A stretch of DNA of 64,000 bases from Paraburkholderia franconis (GCF_009362735.1 NZ_WHNP01000005.1:124001-188000), one strand, 5' to 3'. Shown: positions 32,822 to 43,170, counted from the stretch's first letter. Notes: a model not told the origin generated them from the sequence alone. Program-made: numbers and translations.

Positions 32822-34126
32822 ATGACTAATCTTAATAGTCCTATCGAAATTCAAGAAAATGAAACCCGGCGTCGTGTAATGGCTATTGTCGGCGCGTCAT
32901 CGGGCAACCTCGTCGAATGGTTCGACTTCTACGTCTACTCGTTCTGCGCGCTGTACTTTGCGCCCGCGTTCTTTCCGAGCGGCAACACGACGACGCAGCT
33001 GCTGAACACGGCGGGCGTGTTCGCGGCGGGCTTCCTGATGCGTCCGATCGGCGGCTGGTTCTTCGGGCGTCTCGCCGATAAACGCGGCCGGCGTTTCTCG
33101 ATGATGGTGTCGGTGTTCATGATGTGCGGCGGCTCGCTCGTGATCGCCGTCTTGCCCACCTATGCGCAGATCGGCGCGCTTGCACCCGCGCTGCTACTGG
33201 TTGCCCGTCTGTTCCAGGGACTGTCCGTGGGCGGCGAGTACGGCACGAGCGCCACGTATATGAGTGAAGTCGCACTCAAGGGACGCCGCGGCTTTTTTGC
33301 GTCGTTCCAGTACGTGACGCTGATCGGCGGCCAGCTGTTCGCGTTGCTGGTGCTCGTGATCCTGCAACAGCTGCTGACGACGGAAGAGCTGAAGGCATGG
33401 GGCTGGCGGATTCCGTTCGTGGTCGGCGCGATCTCGGCGCTCGTCGCGCTGTACCTGCGCCGCTCGCTCGACGAAACGACGACGGCCGAGATGCGTCAGC
33501 GCAAGGAAGCCGGCACGCTGCACGGGATGTGGCAGCACAAGGGCGCGTTCTTTACGGTGCTCGGCTTCACGGCGGGCGGCTCGCTGGTCTTCTACACGTT
33601 CACGACGTACATGCAGAAGTACCTGGTCAACACGGCGGGCATGCATGCGAAGACGGCGAGCTACGTGATGACGGCTGCGCTCTTCGTGTTCATGGTTCTG
33701 CAGCCCGCCTTCGGCGCATTGTCCGACCGTATCGGCCGCCGCAATTCGATGCTGCTGTTCGGCTTCTTCGCGACGATCGGTACGGTGCCGCTGCTGCATG
33801 CGCTGAAGGACGTGACGAGTCCCGTCATGGCGTTCGTGCTGGTCGTAATCGCGCTCGCCATCGTCAGCTTCTACACGTCGATCAGCGGCCTGATCAAGGC
33901 CGAGATGTTCCCGCCCGAAGTGCGCGCGTTGGGCGTGGGTCTGTCATATGCGGTCGCGAACGCGATCTTCGGTGGCTCGGCGGAATATGTTGCGCTGTGG
34001 CTCAAGCAGGCGGGCAGTGAACCGATGTTCTACTGGTACGTGACCGTTCTATGCGCGATTGCGGGTCTCGTATCGTTCCGCATGCGCGATCCATCGAAAG
34101 AAGGTTACTTGCGCAACGAGTATTGA
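32822..34126 (+). CDS. MFS metabolite:H+ symporter, alpha-ketoglutarate permease-like
   Basis: A 434-residue, 12-TM transporter of the MHS family. The first helix has [20 protein letters not shown], the loop has [14 protein letters not shown], and the fifth region [20 protein letters not shown] matches KgtP and related dicarboxylate or sugar-acid permeases. It most likely takes up alpha-ketoglutarate or a similar organic acid with protons. It interrupts the group of T3SS effector candidates and is not obviously part of secretion; host-derived organic acids could be its substrate. Confidence 0.85.
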   Translation: MTNLNSPIEIQENETRRRVMAIVGASSGNLVEWFDFYVYSFCALYFAPAFFPSGNTTTQLLNTAGVFAAGFLMRPIGGWFFGRLADKRGRRFSMMVSVFMMCGGSLVIAVLPTYAQIGALAPALLLVARLFQGLSVGGEYGTSATYMSEVALKGRRGFFASFQYVTLIGGQLFALLVLVILQQLLTTEELKAWGWRIPFVVGAISALVALYLRRSLDETTTAEMRQRKEAGTLHGMWQHKGAFFTVLGFTAGGSLVFYTFTTYMQKYLVNTAGMHAKTASYVMTAALFVFMVLQPAFGALSDRIGRRNSMLLFGFFATIGTVPLLHALKDVTSPVMAFVLVVIALAIVSFYTSISGLIKAEMFPPEVRALGVGLSYAVANAIFGGSAEYVALWLKQAGSEPMFYWYVTVLCAIAGLVSFRMRDPSKEGYLRNEY

Positions 34127-34540
34127 GTGTCGTACTCGGACCGGCGGATGATCGGGCGCCTCAGCGCTCACAAGAAACACGTACGCTGAGGCTGACATCC
34201 ACCGATACACCGCCTGAATGGATACGCTCAGATTGCTGGCCAGGGCTTGGGGCGGCACGCCGCTGGCCAGCAGCTTCCTCGCCGACGCAATCTTGCTGTC
34301 GGCGCATCTTGCGCTTGCGTCCGACCTGTCTGGCGTATTCCAGCCTTCTCGCCCCGCATGAGATGCTCGACGACAGCCAGCCTTCTCAAAGTACTTGAAT
34401 TCCGGAGAACGTTACATAGGGCGCTACAAAATGTAAGTTCATGGGTGCCGGTGTGCGCGACCAAATGAGAATGAATTGCCGCTCATATGTGCCTCGGCGG
34501 CTTGATGAGACAGTGGAGGCACGTTTCCGCAGGAGTTCTC
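34127..34540. other. 414-bp gap before the frameshifted T3SS-associated gene
   Basis: No gene was recognised. The last 130 bases are richer in A and T and should hold the promoter of the gene at 34541. An HrpL-type box (GGAACC-N16-CCAC) was looked for and not found. Confidence 0.4.
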
Positions 34541-36627
34541 ATGAAAGTCAATGCCCAAAGCAACCCTTCGTGGGTCGATCAGCCTCAACCCGAAGAACCG
34601 GACAATGCCCCGGACACACACACTCAAGTTGCTGGGAGGAAGGAGGCTCCGGCGAGGCATGCAGCGCGAGAATCGCCGCACACCGGCACCTTGCCGGTGC
34701 CTGCCCGGAAGAAATCGGATGCACCGACAGGTAAAGCGGCTGTAACTGAGGCCAAGTCCGATCCGCTCGATAAGGAAATCGAGACGGTAGCAACGGACGC
34801 GGTCGTGGCCGAGGATATGACGGAAGCACTCGACGAGTACAACGCAGCGTTGCAGTCGATCGTAGACGATATCCAAAACAACAGGGACATTACCGACGAT
34901 GTGATCAAGCTTGCGGGCGCGGCTAATCGCATGATGGAGATATATACCGCCGACAGCCCTTCGCCGGAACAGAAGGAGAAAATCGGTCGGGTAAAACGCG
35001 CTATCGAGAATGCCGCCCCCGGAGATTCGCTCGATTCGATCGGGAAAAAGTCCAATGTCAACCTGTCGCGGGTTGCGCATCACTCAGCCGCGGACAATGA
35101 AATCAAGTATGGAAAGCTGGCGAGCACCTATCCACGCGCGGTAATCTTCGATTGGGCGCGGTTCCACAATTCGAATCTGCTGAAGGGCACGTGGCTGGGG
35201 CGACTGCTGCAACGTCCGGACTGGGCAGGGCTCAGTCAGCTAGGCCCCTACACGCGGCCAGGTCTCTTGCTGGCGACGCGCGGCGCGGCGCGGCGGCAGG
35301 AAGTTACATCACAAAAGGGATCTATTCGATTCTCAGTGGGTTGGACAAGTTGAGCAGGGGTGACAAGGACGCGTGGAAAGATTTCGCCACGGCGGCTACG
35401 AGTTTGGGTCAAGGGGTTAACGAGTTGACCTTGGGCGTTGGCGCCGACTTGGGCAATCATCTCGCCAAGGTGTATGCGGATAAACAAAAAGCTAAATCCG
35501 TTCCGGTACAGGGACCGACACAGCCTTCGCCCAAGCCAGGTCCCAGCAGCGCGCCCACGCCAGGACCCAGCCGCGCACCTACGCCAGGACCCAGCGGCGC
35601 GCCCACGACGGGGTCCGGTGATGAATTTGACAGTCTGGGCTCCAACGATCCGCTTGTTGAGCAGATTGACACCAGGGAGAAGGCTGAGACTGAGTCTATC
35701 GACGCGCAAGTGTCCGAGGAGCAGCAACGCCTGCGTGACAGGGTGCTGTCGAAACTTGAAGCTTCGCACCCGGACGTTCAGCAACTCGTCCTGCAGGATG
35801 TAACGCGCGAGATTGCGCCCGAGTACTTTGAATTGCAGGGAATAGGGGAGAGTCTCCACCAACGTGCGGCCGATATCGCGAAAGATACGCATGAAAATAT
35901 CATGAAGATCGACGCGAAGGCGCAAGAGAAAATCTCGCGACTCAAAGCGCTAGGTTTCGATAGCGTCCATGCGGCGAGAGTGTCGGGGAATGCGCAGGCG
36001 CTCGAACTTGTCCGCGAACTTGATCACTACGCCGAGCTGAAGCGATCCGCCTACGATCTGTTCAACCAGGTAATGGACGACAGCAAGGAAACGCTCCAGC
36101 AAGCGAAGACAGCGTTCGCAGAACTTCAGAGTCTGAAGGGCAGGGGAGTAGAGGGGTTGAAGGAATGGGCGGAAAAGTACGGAAAATGGTTTGCCGGGAA
36201 GCAAAGCACGTTCTTGAAGCAAACGGACGGTTGGCCGGAATGGATGAAAATATCCAAGCCGCTGCGTATGCAAATGGTACCGTCCGCAGTCAATACGGGT
36301 CTGGGTGCCGTATCGTTTGGGGTTGCGCTCGATACTTATTTGAAGAAGCAGCGTGCGGGAACGCTCACTGAACAGGACCGACTCGATTTCGCCGGTGCAG
36401 TCATCAATCTGATCAGCGGAATTAGCGGTTTCATTCCCGTCGTTGGACCGTTTGTATCGATCATACTTGCGACGGTTGGGGCGATTTGCAATGGTATGGC
36501 CGATCAACATGATGCACGAGCGGTCGAGACGAACGAGTACAACCTGAAAGAAACGATCCGGCAAGCGTATAACCGGAAACATCCGGATGCCGAAGTCGCG
36601 GAGCCTTACGACGCAGATCGACGGTAA
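34541..36627 (+). pseudogene. frameshifted effector or translocator-like protein
   Basis: Two overlapping open frames read as one protein of about 690 residues. The first (34541-35353) has AGGAG at 34531 and a polar, Pro-rich N-terminus. The second continues in the -1 frame to 36627; the switch fits best in the GC-rich run at 35278-35300. The combined protein has a disordered start, a central Pro/Gly/Ser repeat of the form PGPSSAPT (35540-35620), a long charged coiled region, and two late hydrophobic segments (SAVNTGLGAVSFGVAL; LISGISGFIPVVGPFVSIIL). Coiled coil plus paired hydrophobic helices resembles T3SS translocators (HrpF/NopX-like), but no family signature was confirmed. A one-base deletion, a sequencing error or programmed frameshifting are all possible. 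Confidence 0.6.
35548..35619 (+). repeat. Pro/Gly/Ser/Ala-coding repeat in the frameshifted gene
   Basis: A unit of the type CCAGGACCCAGCxGCGCxCC(C/T)ACG recurs three times with small changes, coding PTPGPSRA-like units. It forms a flexible linker between the N-terminal and coiled parts of the protein. Confidence 0.6.
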
Positions 36628-36658
36628 GCCGGAAATCTACGACACCTGAAACAGAGCA

Positions 36659-36691
36659 GGGTGTGTCCCCGATCTTTCAGTGGACACACCC
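36659..36691 (+). terminator. hairpin after the frameshifted gene
   Basis: GGGTGTGTCC (36659-36668) and GGACACACCC (36682-36691) make a perfect 10-bp stem with a 13-base loop, 31 bp after the stop codon. The downstream T-run (from about 36710) is too far away for a classical terminator. Confidence 0.45.
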
Positions 36692-36813
36692 GACGAACGA
36701 AGACGGTCTGATTTTTCGCCCCTGCGCGTGGCCAATGCCGGTGCAATGTCGTGTCGAGGCCGCTGACATGCAGCGTTTGAACAAGGCCGGGCAGACCTGG
36801 TATGTCGGAAATC

Positions 36814-36825
36814 GTTGTCAAACGA
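36814..36825 (+). promoter_or_regulatory. GntR/FadR-type operator half-match
   Basis: GTTGTCAAACGA fits the FadR-subfamily pattern TNGTNNNACNA and resembles the better site at 36855-36867, 41 bp downstream. Likely a secondary operator for the sugar-acid operon. Confidence 0.45.
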
Positions 36826-36854
36826 TTTCATGGAAAACACCAATCGCTCGCAAA

Positions 36855-36867
36855 GTTGTTTGACAAC
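36855..36867 (+). promoter_or_regulatory. GntR/FadR-type operator before the DapA-family gene
   Basis: GTTGTTTGACAAC, a palindrome of the form GTTGT-N3-ACAAC, 60 bp before the start of the first gene of the cluster. The same palindrome (GTTGTATTACAAC) lies before the uronate dehydrogenase gene at 42117-42129, so one regulator probably controls both units. No gntR gene is in the window. Confidence 0.6.
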
Positions 36868-36926
36868 ATCGCGGCGACAATGTAGCTTTCTGGCTTGTCA
36901 GCCACCCATCCGACCCACGAGATCCT

Positions 36927-37865
36927 ATGAACGAGTCCCAGATCGTCGAGCGCGAATTCGCGTCGACCGTGATGGCAGTCCCGCCGCTCGCGCGCCGCGC
37001 CGATTTGTCGCTCGATGTCGGCGCCAACCAGACGCTGATCCGCCATATCGAAGCGGGTGGTGTGCGCACGCTGCTGTACGGCGGCAACGCGAACTTCTAT
37101 CACGTGGCCGTCAGCGAATACCGCGAAGTGCTCGACATGCTGGCGGCGAGCGCCGCGCCCACGACGCGCGTGATTCCTGCCATCGGTCCGGACTTCGGCA
37201 AGATGCTCGACCAGGCGCGCATCCTGTCGCAGACGTCGTATCGCACCGCGATGGTGTTGCCGCTCTCCGGCTTCACGACGCCTGCGGGCGTCGAAGCGGG
37301 GCTCACACGCATCGTCGATACGGCGGGCATCCCGCTCACGCTCTACATCAAGAGCGAAGACTACGTGGACGTCGATACGCTCGCGCGCCTCATCGATCGC
37401 GGCACGCTGATCGCGGTGAAGTACGCGATCGTCCGCGACAATCCGGCCGACGATCCGTACCTGCGGCGCCTGCTGGAAAGCGTGAGCGCTTCGCGCGTGA
37501 TCTCCGGCATGGGCGAGCGCCCTGCGCTCGTGCACATGCGCGACTTCGGCCTCGCTTCGTGGACGACGGGCTCGGGCTGCATCGCTTCGCACGCGGTGAT
37601 GGCGCTGCTCGCCGCAGTCAAGGCCGGCCGCGACGTGGAAGCACAGGGCCTCTACGACGCGTTCATGCCGCTCGAAACGCTGCGCGACGAGATCTCGCTG
37701 ATTCGCGTGCTGCACGATGCCGTCACGTTGTCGGGCATCGCGGACATGGGCTCGATTCTGCCTCTACTGAGCGGAGCGCCCGTCGAACAGCACGCAGCGA
37801 TTGCGCAGGCCGCGCGCGAACTGCTCGCGTTCGAACGCGAGCTTGCCGGCAATGCGCGCGCGTGA
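36927..37865 (+). CDS. DapA-family (dihydrodipicolinate synthase/KDG aldolase superfamily) lyase
   Basis: A 312-residue (beta/alpha)8 class I aldolase or dehydratase. The substrate-binding Gly motif reads LLYGGNANFYH in place of the usual GTTGE, and the Schiff-base Lys is probably in GTLIAVKYAIVRD. Members with sugar-acid gene neighbours cleave or dehydrate 2-keto-3-deoxy acids. It heads a unit with an IlvD/Edd dehydratase and a porin, with uronate dehydrogenase on the facing strand. It would therefore act on the product of that dehydratase. The exact substrate is unknown. Confidence 0.8.
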   Translation: MNESQIVEREFASTVMAVPPLARRADLSLDVGANQTLIRHIEAGGVRTLLYGGNANFYHVAVSEYREVLDMLAASAAPTTRVIPAIGPDFGKMLDQARILSQTSYRTAMVLPLSGFTTPAGVEAGLTRIVDTAGIPLTLYIKSEDYVDVDTLARLIDRGTLIAVKYAIVRDNPADDPYLRRLLESVSASRVISGMGERPALVHMRDFGLASWTTGSGCIASHAVMALLAAVKAGRDVEAQGLYDAFMPLETLRDEISLIRVLHDAVTLSGIADMGSILPLLSGAPVEQHAAIAQAARELLAFERELAGNARA

Positions 37866-38008
37866 TTGATGAACGAATCGATTGCCCCGAATCGAATGAC
37901 CACGGATGCGCCGCGCGACGATCGCGCGGCGCATCCGCATGACGTGCAGCCGCATCGCAGTGGAATACATCACAGCGGAACAGAAGCTTGATCTGGAGTG
38001 AAACGAAC

Positions 38009-39769
38009 GTGAGCACCGACGGAAACGAACGGAAGAGAGCGAGGAAGACGCCAGAAGAACTGCGCAGCCATCGCTGGTATGGCGTGAACGATCTGCGCTC
38101 GTTCGGGCACCGCTCGCGCACCGCGCAGATGGGCTACAGCCGCGAGGAATATGCGGGCAAGCCCGTCATCGCGATCCTCAACACATGGAGCGAGATGAAC
38201 CCGTGCCACACGCACTTCAAGCAGCGTGTGGAAGAAGTAAAGCGCGGCATCTGGCAGGCGGGGGGCTTTCCGATCGAGTTGCCGGTGCAGACGCTTTCCG
38301 AGCCGTTCCAGAAGCCCACGACGATGCTCTACCGCAACTTCCTCGCGATGGAAGCGGAAGAGACGTTGCGCTCGTATCCCGCCGATGGCGTCGTGCTGAT
38401 GGGCGGCTGCGACAAGACCACGCCCGCGCTGCTGATGGGCGCGATCTCGATGAACCTGCCGACCATCTTCCTTCCCGCCGGTCCGATGCTGCGGGGCAAC
38501 TGGAACGGCGCGACGCTCGGCTCCGGCTCGGACACATGGAAATACTGGGCCGATCTGCGCGCGGGCAAGATCACGGAAGAGGACTGGCAGGGCGTCGAAG
38601 GCGGCATCGCGCGCTCGCCGGGCCACTGCATGACGATGGGCACGGCATCGACGATGACGAGCGCCGCCGAAGCGCTCGGCTTCACGCTGCCGGGCTTCGC
38701 GTCGATTCCGGCGCCCGACTCGCGTCACGCGCAGATGGCCGCGAAGACGGGCATGCGCATCGTCGAGATGGTGTGGGAAGACCTGAAGCCATCGGACATC
38801 CTCACCACGCAATCGATCGACAACGCGGTCACGACCTGCCTCGCGCTGTCGGGCTCGACGAATGCGATCGTGCACATGATCGCGCTCGCGCGCCGCGCGG
38901 GCATCGAACTGACGCTCGACCGCTACGACAGCCTGTCGCGCCGCACGCCCGTGCTCGCGAACATCCGGCCGACGGGCGCGTATCTGATGGAGGACTTCTA
39001 TTACGCGGGCGGCCTGCAGGCGATGCTCGCGGAACTGGGCGATCTGATCGACCGCTCGCAGAAGACGGTCAACGGGCGCACGCTCGGCGAGAACCTCGAA
39101 GGCGCGCAGATCTTCAACGACGACGTGATCCGCCGGCGCAGCAATCCGCTGATGCCGGACAACGGTCTCGCTGTTCTGCGCGGCAACATCGCGCCCGACG
39201 GCGCGGTGATCAAGCCGGGCGCAGCCGAGCCGCATCTGCTCGTGCACACGGGCCGCGCGGTCGTGTTCGAGGACTACAACGACATGGCCGCGCGCATCGA
39301 TAGCGAAGACCTCGACATCGACGAAAGCTGCGTGATCGTGCTCCAGCATGCGGGCCCCGTGGGTGCGCCGGGCATGCCCGAGTGGGGCCAGTTGCCGATC
39401 CCGAAGAAGCTGCTCCAAAAGGGCGTGCGCGACATGCTGCGCATTTCCGATGCGCGCATGAGCGGCACGAGCTACGGCGCGTGCGTGCTGCACGTGGCGC
39501 CCGAATCGTTTATCGGCGGGCCGTTTGCGCTGGTGCGCGACGGCGATCTGATCGAGCTCGATGTGCCGCAGCGCAAGCTGAATGTGCTCGTGCCCGACGA
39601 CGAACTCGCGCGGCGCAAGGCCGAATGGGTCGCGCCTGAGCCGCGCTTCTCGCGCGGCTACGGCGCGATGCATCAGGTCCACGTGCTGCAGGCCGACAAA
39701 GGCTGCGATTTCGATTTCCTGCAACGCGGCGGCGCGGGCACCACGTCCGGTGAGCCGGAGATTCACTAA
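38009..39769 (+). CDS. IlvD/Edd-family sugar-acid dehydratase, second copy
   Basis: A 586-residue paralogue of the protein at 1141-2889, with the same three [2Fe-2S] cysteines (NPCHTHF at C66, [20 protein letters not shown]) and catalytic [10 protein letters not shown]. The N-terminus is a few residues longer. GTG at 38009 with GGAG upstream is preferred to the TTG at 37988. Its neighbours (DapA-family lyase, porin, uronate dehydrogenase) differ from those of the first copy, suggesting a different aldonic or aldaric acid substrate. The two copies share long exact DNA stretches, for example 56 identical bases at 1720-1775 and 38609-38664. Confidence 0.85.
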   Translation: MSTDGNERKRARKTPEELRSHRWYGVNDLRSFGHRSRTAQMGYSREEYAGKPVIAILNTWSEMNPCHTHFKQRVEEVKRGIWQAGGFPIELPVQTLSEPFQKPTTMLYRNFLAMEAEETLRSYPADGVVLMGGCDKTTPALLMGAISMNLPTIFLPAGPMLRGNWNGATLGSGSDTWKYWADLRAGKITEEDWQGVEGGIARSPGHCMTMGTASTMTSAAEALGFTLPGFASIPAPDSRHAQMAAKTGMRIVEMVWEDLKPSDILTTQSIDNAVTTCLALSGSTNAIVHMIALARRAGIELTLDRYDSLSRRTPVLANIRPTGAYLMEDFYYAGGLQAMLAELGDLIDRSQKTVNGRTLGENLEGAQIFNDDVIRRRSNPLMPDNGLAVLRGNIAPDGAVIKPGAAEPHLLVHTGRAVVFEDYNDMAARIDSEDLDIDESCVIVLQHAGPVGAPGMPEWGQLPIPKKLLQKGVRDMLRISDARMSGTSYGACVLHVAPESFIGGPFALVRDGDLIELDVPQRKLNVLVPDDELARRKAEWVAPEPRFSRGYGAMHQVHVLQADKGCDFDFLQRGGAGTTSGEPEIH

Positions 39770-39932
39770 GCGCGTAGGTCACGCGCAACGACGCGACACA
39801 CCTGCCAGCCGTCTTTTGATCTTTTGAAGAATGGAAGCGAGCAACGAAGCAACCTCGCGGACGCGGCGCCATGCCGTGCATCGCGATCACACCACGCAAC
39901 AACATCGAGACGAAGTGAAGGAGGAGATAAGG

Positions 39933-41156
39933 ATGGAAAGGAAGCAATTTCCTGGCGTGAAGGCGGTACTGGTGATCGGCGCGTCGCTGGCCACGGCGGC
40001 GCCCGCGTTCGCGCAAAGCAGCGTGACGCTGTACGGCATCGTCGATAACGGCATCGGTTATCAGTCGAGCTCGACGACGCTCGGCTCGACGTCGGGCGGC
40101 CACTCGACGTTCAAGATGATCACGGGCGTGTGGGCAGGCAGCCGCTTCGGCCTGAAGGGCGCGGAAGATCTGGGCGGTGGCACGAAGGCGATCTTCACGC
40201 TGGAAGAGGGCTTCAGCGCGAACAGCGGCGCGATGTCGACGAGCAACCTGATGTTCAGCCGCCAGGCGTTCGTCGGCGTGACGAACGGCACGTACGGCAC
40301 GCTGACGGCGGGCCGCCAGTATGCGTCGTACTACCAGCTGCTGTCGCTGTATAGCCCGACCACCTGGCTCACCGGTTTCTACGGCGCCCACCCCGGCGAC
40401 GTGGATGGCCTCGACACGATCTATCGCGCGAACAACACGCTGCTGTACATGTCGCCGCAGCTGTATGGCTTCAAGTTCAGCGGCTCGTATTCGTTGGCCG
40501 GTGTGCCGGGCAGCGTGAACCAGGGCTCGACGTGGAGCGCGGCGGTCCAATACGCGCAGGGTCCTGTCGGTGTTGCCGTGGGCTTCTCACGCATCAACAA
40601 CTCGACGGTGGGCGGCGGCGCATTCGGTGCCGATTCGACGACGTCGAATGCGGGCGCGCAGGCCGGCATCTCCGCTGTGACCAACGGCTATCAGACGGCG
40701 CAGGCGCAGCAGCGCTTCGCAGTCGGCGCGGGCTATACGTTCAACAGCCAGTTCGACATCACGGCGACGTACACGAACGTGCAGTACATTCCCGGCGCCG
40801 GCTCGGCGTTCCACAGCGAGGCGATCTGGAACACGGGCGGCATCGTGCTGCACTGGAAGCCGACGGCCGCATGGGACTTCGCGACGGGCTACAGCTACAC
40901 GCGCGCGACGAAGGCCAACGGCATCACGAGCAGCGCGCAGTACCAGCAGTTCAATTTGTCCGAGTACTACTCGCTGTCGAAGCGCACGGGCCTGTATGCA
41001 TTGCAGGCGTATCAGCGTGCAAACGGACAAACGCTCGGCACGAACGGCCGGTCGATCATCAACGCAACGGCGACACTCGGCGACGGCTTCAACTCGACGC
41101 CTTCGTCATCGCGCAGCATGGTCGGCGTGGGCGTGGGTATCGTGCATCGGTTCTGA
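39933..41156 (+). CDS. outer-membrane porin, Burkholderia OpcP-like
   Basis: A 407-residue Gram-negative porin. The signal peptide (VLVIGASLATAAPAFA) is followed by the mature start QSSVTLYGIVDNGIGY. Family landmarks include SRFGLKGAEDLGGGTKAIFTLE, GTLTAGRQYASYY, and the C-terminal aromatic GVGIVHRF with the final Phe needed for Bam recognition. It is a trimeric beta-barrel likely admitting sugar acids for the operon. A strong GGAGGAG leads into the ATG. Confidence 0.93.
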   Translation: MERKQFPGVKAVLVIGASLATAAPAFAQSSVTLYGIVDNGIGYQSSSTTLGSTSGGHSTFKMITGVWAGSRFGLKGAEDLGGGTKAIFTLEEGFSANSGAMSTSNLMFSRQAFVGVTNGTYGTLTAGRQYASYYQLLSLYSPTTWLTGFYGAHPGDVDGLDTIYRANNTLLYMSPQLYGFKFSGSYSLAGVPGSVNQGSTWSAAVQYAQGPVGVAVGFSRINNSTVGGGAFGADSTTSNAGAQAGISAVTNGYQTAQAQQRFAVGAGYTFNSQFDITATYTNVQYIPGAGSAFHSEAIWNTGGIVLHWKPTAAWDFATGYSYTRATKANGITSSAQYQQFNLSEYYSLSKRTGLYALQAYQRANGQTLGTNGRSIINATATLGDGFNSTPSSSRSMVGVGVGIVHRF

Positions 41157-41187
41157 TGCCGACTGTTGTTCACGCATTGAAGCCAGC

Positions 41188-41216
41188 AAAAAGCGCCGCG
41201 ATTGCGGCGCTTTTTT
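41188..41216 (+). terminator. intrinsic terminator after the porin gene
   Basis: AAAAAGCGCCGC, loop GATT, GCGGCGCTTTTTT: a 7-bp GC stem extended by A/T pairs with a run of six T, 31 bp after the porin stop. The A-run gives it activity on the opposite strand as well, for the convergent uronate dehydrogenase gene. Confidence 0.92.
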
Positions 41217-41246
41217 ATTGATCGCAGTCGTTGTGCACACGGGTGC

Positions 41247-42062
41247 TCAGCGCTTCACGTTGCGTTTCTCGGGGGGCGTGTAGTCGATCGTGACAAATCC
41301 GCCGCCTTGAAAACGCTGCGCGACGGGATCGAGCGGATTCGGCTTTGCGAGAATCTCGGCGGCGTAGTCTTCCGAGTTCTGGCGCGGCTGGTAGCCGAGA
41401 CGCGCGGCACCCGAATTGTCCCAGTAGCTGCGCGTATTGTTCGACACGCCCCAGACCACCGCGAAGCCGATATCCGGCACGTCGATGCAGCGGTCGATCA
41501 GATGCAGGAAGTCGTCATGTCCGAGCCACGTGCTCAGGTGCCTGAATTCGGTCGGCTTCTCGATGCAGCTGCCGATGCGGATGCACACGCTTTCGATGCC
41601 ATGCTTGTCCCAGTACATGCGTGCAAGCGATTCGCCCCATGCCTTGCTGAGCCCGTAGAAACCGTCGGGCCGGAATGCGCAGTCGAGCGGCAGCTTGTCT
41701 TCGACGGGGTACATGCCGATCGCGTGATTTGAGCTCGCGAACACGATGCGCCGCACGCCGTGGCGGCGCGCGCCTTCGTACACTTCGACGAGCGCGCGCA
41801 GATTGTTCTCGATGATCTCGGCAAGCGGCCGCTCGACGCTCGTGCCAGCCAGATGGATCAGCACGTCGACGCCCTGCATCAGCCGGTCGACCACGGCAGG
41901 GTCGCGCAGATCACCGTGCATCACATCTTCGCCGTCGAACAGCGGATCGAGCGCGCGCGAACCCGCCGCCGAACGCAGATTCACGCCGCGCCTGTTCAAC
42001 GCGACGCGCAGGAAGCGGCCCAACTGGCCGCCTGCGCCGCTCAACGCAATCTTTTTCGTCAT
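41247..42062 (-). CDS. udh: uronate dehydrogenase-like NAD-dependent oxidoreductase
   Basis: A 271-residue extended SDR. The Gly motif is GAGGQLG near the N-terminus, the active site is S/YGLSK (FYGLSKAWGESLARMYWDK), and the segments FASSNHAIGMYP, CIRIGSC, STWLGHDDF and VVWGVSNNTRSYWDN follow Udh enzymes closely. Udh oxidises glucuronate or galacturonate to the aldaro-lactone, the first step of the oxidative uronate pathway. It is convergent with the dehydratase/porin unit and has the same operator upstream. This suggests growth on pectin-derived uronates. Confidence 0.85.
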   Translation of the reverse strand: MTKKIALSGAGGQLGRFLRVALNRRGVNLRSAAGSRALDPLFDGEDVMHGDLRDPAVVDRLMQGVDVLIHLAGTSVERPLAEIIENNLRALVEVYEGARRHGVRRIVFASSNHAIGMYPVEDKLPLDCAFRPDGFYGLSKAWGESLARMYWDKHGIESVCIRIGSCIEKPTEFRHLSTWLGHDDFLHLIDRCIDVPDIGFAVVWGVSNNTRSYWDNSGAARLGYQPRQNSEDYAAEILAKPNPLDPVAQRFQGGGFVTIDYTPPEKRNVKR

Positions 42063-42116
42063 GGTCCAAACCTTGTGGCAAAGGGGTTAGCAGGGGACTT
42101 CCGGGCAATGCGACAA

Positions 42117-42129
42117 GTTGTATTACAAC
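42117..42129 (-). promoter_or_regulatory. GntR/FadR-type operator before udh
   Basis: GTTGTATTACAAC, a perfect palindrome around a central T, 55 bp upstream of udh on the opposite strand. Same GTTGT-N3-ACAAC pattern as 36855-36867. The rest of 42063-42402 holds nothing else recognised apart from the leader of the lipoprotein gene. Confidence 0.6.
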
Positions 42130-42402
42130 ACATCCGCGCCGCAATCGGCTCGAAGAAAAAGGCCGCGCAGAAACAGCTCGCAACGCCCGTCCCGCAAGGC
42201 CCCGTGGCCGATGACATGAACCGACATAATTCGTCGATAGCCTTCGCGCGGCCGCACACCCATACTGCGTTCCGCGTGCTGAGCTGCAGAACACAACGAA
42301 ACCGGCGATTCACGCAACCGTGAAATCGCCGATGCCGCCACCAGCGAAGCAACCCGCCATCGGACGATCCCCGCAATTTTCTGACCGATGACAGGACTTC
42401 AC

Positions 42403-43170
42403 ATGTTTGCTTCTCTTCACTCCGTTCGTGGCAAGACTCTGCGCAGCGCTTCGGCTGCGCTCGCATTCAGCGCGATGCTGCTGAGCGGCTGCGCAGCAGC
42501 CAGCGTCACGAACACGGCCCAATACTCGACGCTCACGCAAGCGACTCCGCAGAACGTCTACGTGTACACGTTCGCGAGCAATCCGGATGCGGTGAAGCTC
42601 GACAACAGCGGCATCGTCCACAAGCTGACCACGAGCTTTTCCGGCTCGTCGCAAGCGTCGCAGCAGACCAGGGAAGCCGTCGCGGCCGGCGAGGAGCTGA
42701 CGGACGAAGTGGTCGCGAAGCTGCGATCGATGGGCGTACACGCGATCCGTACCGACGCGCCGCCGCCCGCCAACGAGAACGTGCTGATCGTGCAAGGCAA
42801 CGTCGCGTCGATCGACGCGGGCGATCATCGCCGTCGCATGCTGATCGGACTCGGCGCGGGCAAGAGCGAAGTGAAGGCGCATGTGCAGGTGATGTACAAG
42901 CCGGCGGGCGGCATGCCGCAGCTCGTGCAGACCTTCGACGCCGATGCGAACAGTGGCCATATGCCGGGCGTCGCGGAAACGGCGGGTGTCGGCGCGGCGG
43001 TGGGACACGTCGCGACATCGGCGGCAGTGGGCGGCGCGGTGCATGTCGGCTCGGAGCACAAGAGCGACACCGTCACGAGTGATGCGAAGAAGCTCGCCGA
43101 TTCGGTGGCGAAGCAGGTCGCGCAGATCGGTGTCGCGGAAGGATGGATGTCGAGCGATACCGTGAAGTAA
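42403..43170 (+). CDS. DUF4410-type lipoprotein
   Basis: A 255-residue lipoprotein. The signal (SASAALAFSAMLLSGCAAAS) ends in LLSGC with the Cys as lipidation site. The mature part matches DUF4410: VYVYTFASNPDAVKLDNSG, a central helical part, VLIVQGNVASIDAGDHRRRM and IGLGAGKSEVKAHVQVMYK. Function of the family is unknown; the Gly/Ala-rich C-terminus suggests membrane association. ATG 42403 has AGGA seven bases upstream; an earlier ATG at 42388 is less likely. Confidence 0.75.
   Translation: MFASLHSVRGKTLRSASAALAFSAMLLSGCAAASVTNTAQYSTLTQATPQNVYVYTFASNPDAVKLDNSGIVHKLTTSFSGSSQASQQTREAVAAGEELTDEVVAKLRSMGVHAIRTDAPPPANENVLIVQGNVASIDAGDHRRRMLIGLGAGKSEVKAHVQVMYKPAGGMPQLVQTFDADANSGHMPGVAETAGVGAAVGHVATSAAVGGAVHVGSEHKSDTVTSDAKKLADSVAKQVAQIGVAEGWMSSDTVK

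Noticed and set aside
34391..34440. HrpL-type promoter before the frameshifted gene
   Set aside because: The segment TTCCGGAGAACG lacks the GGAACC core and the CCAC element.
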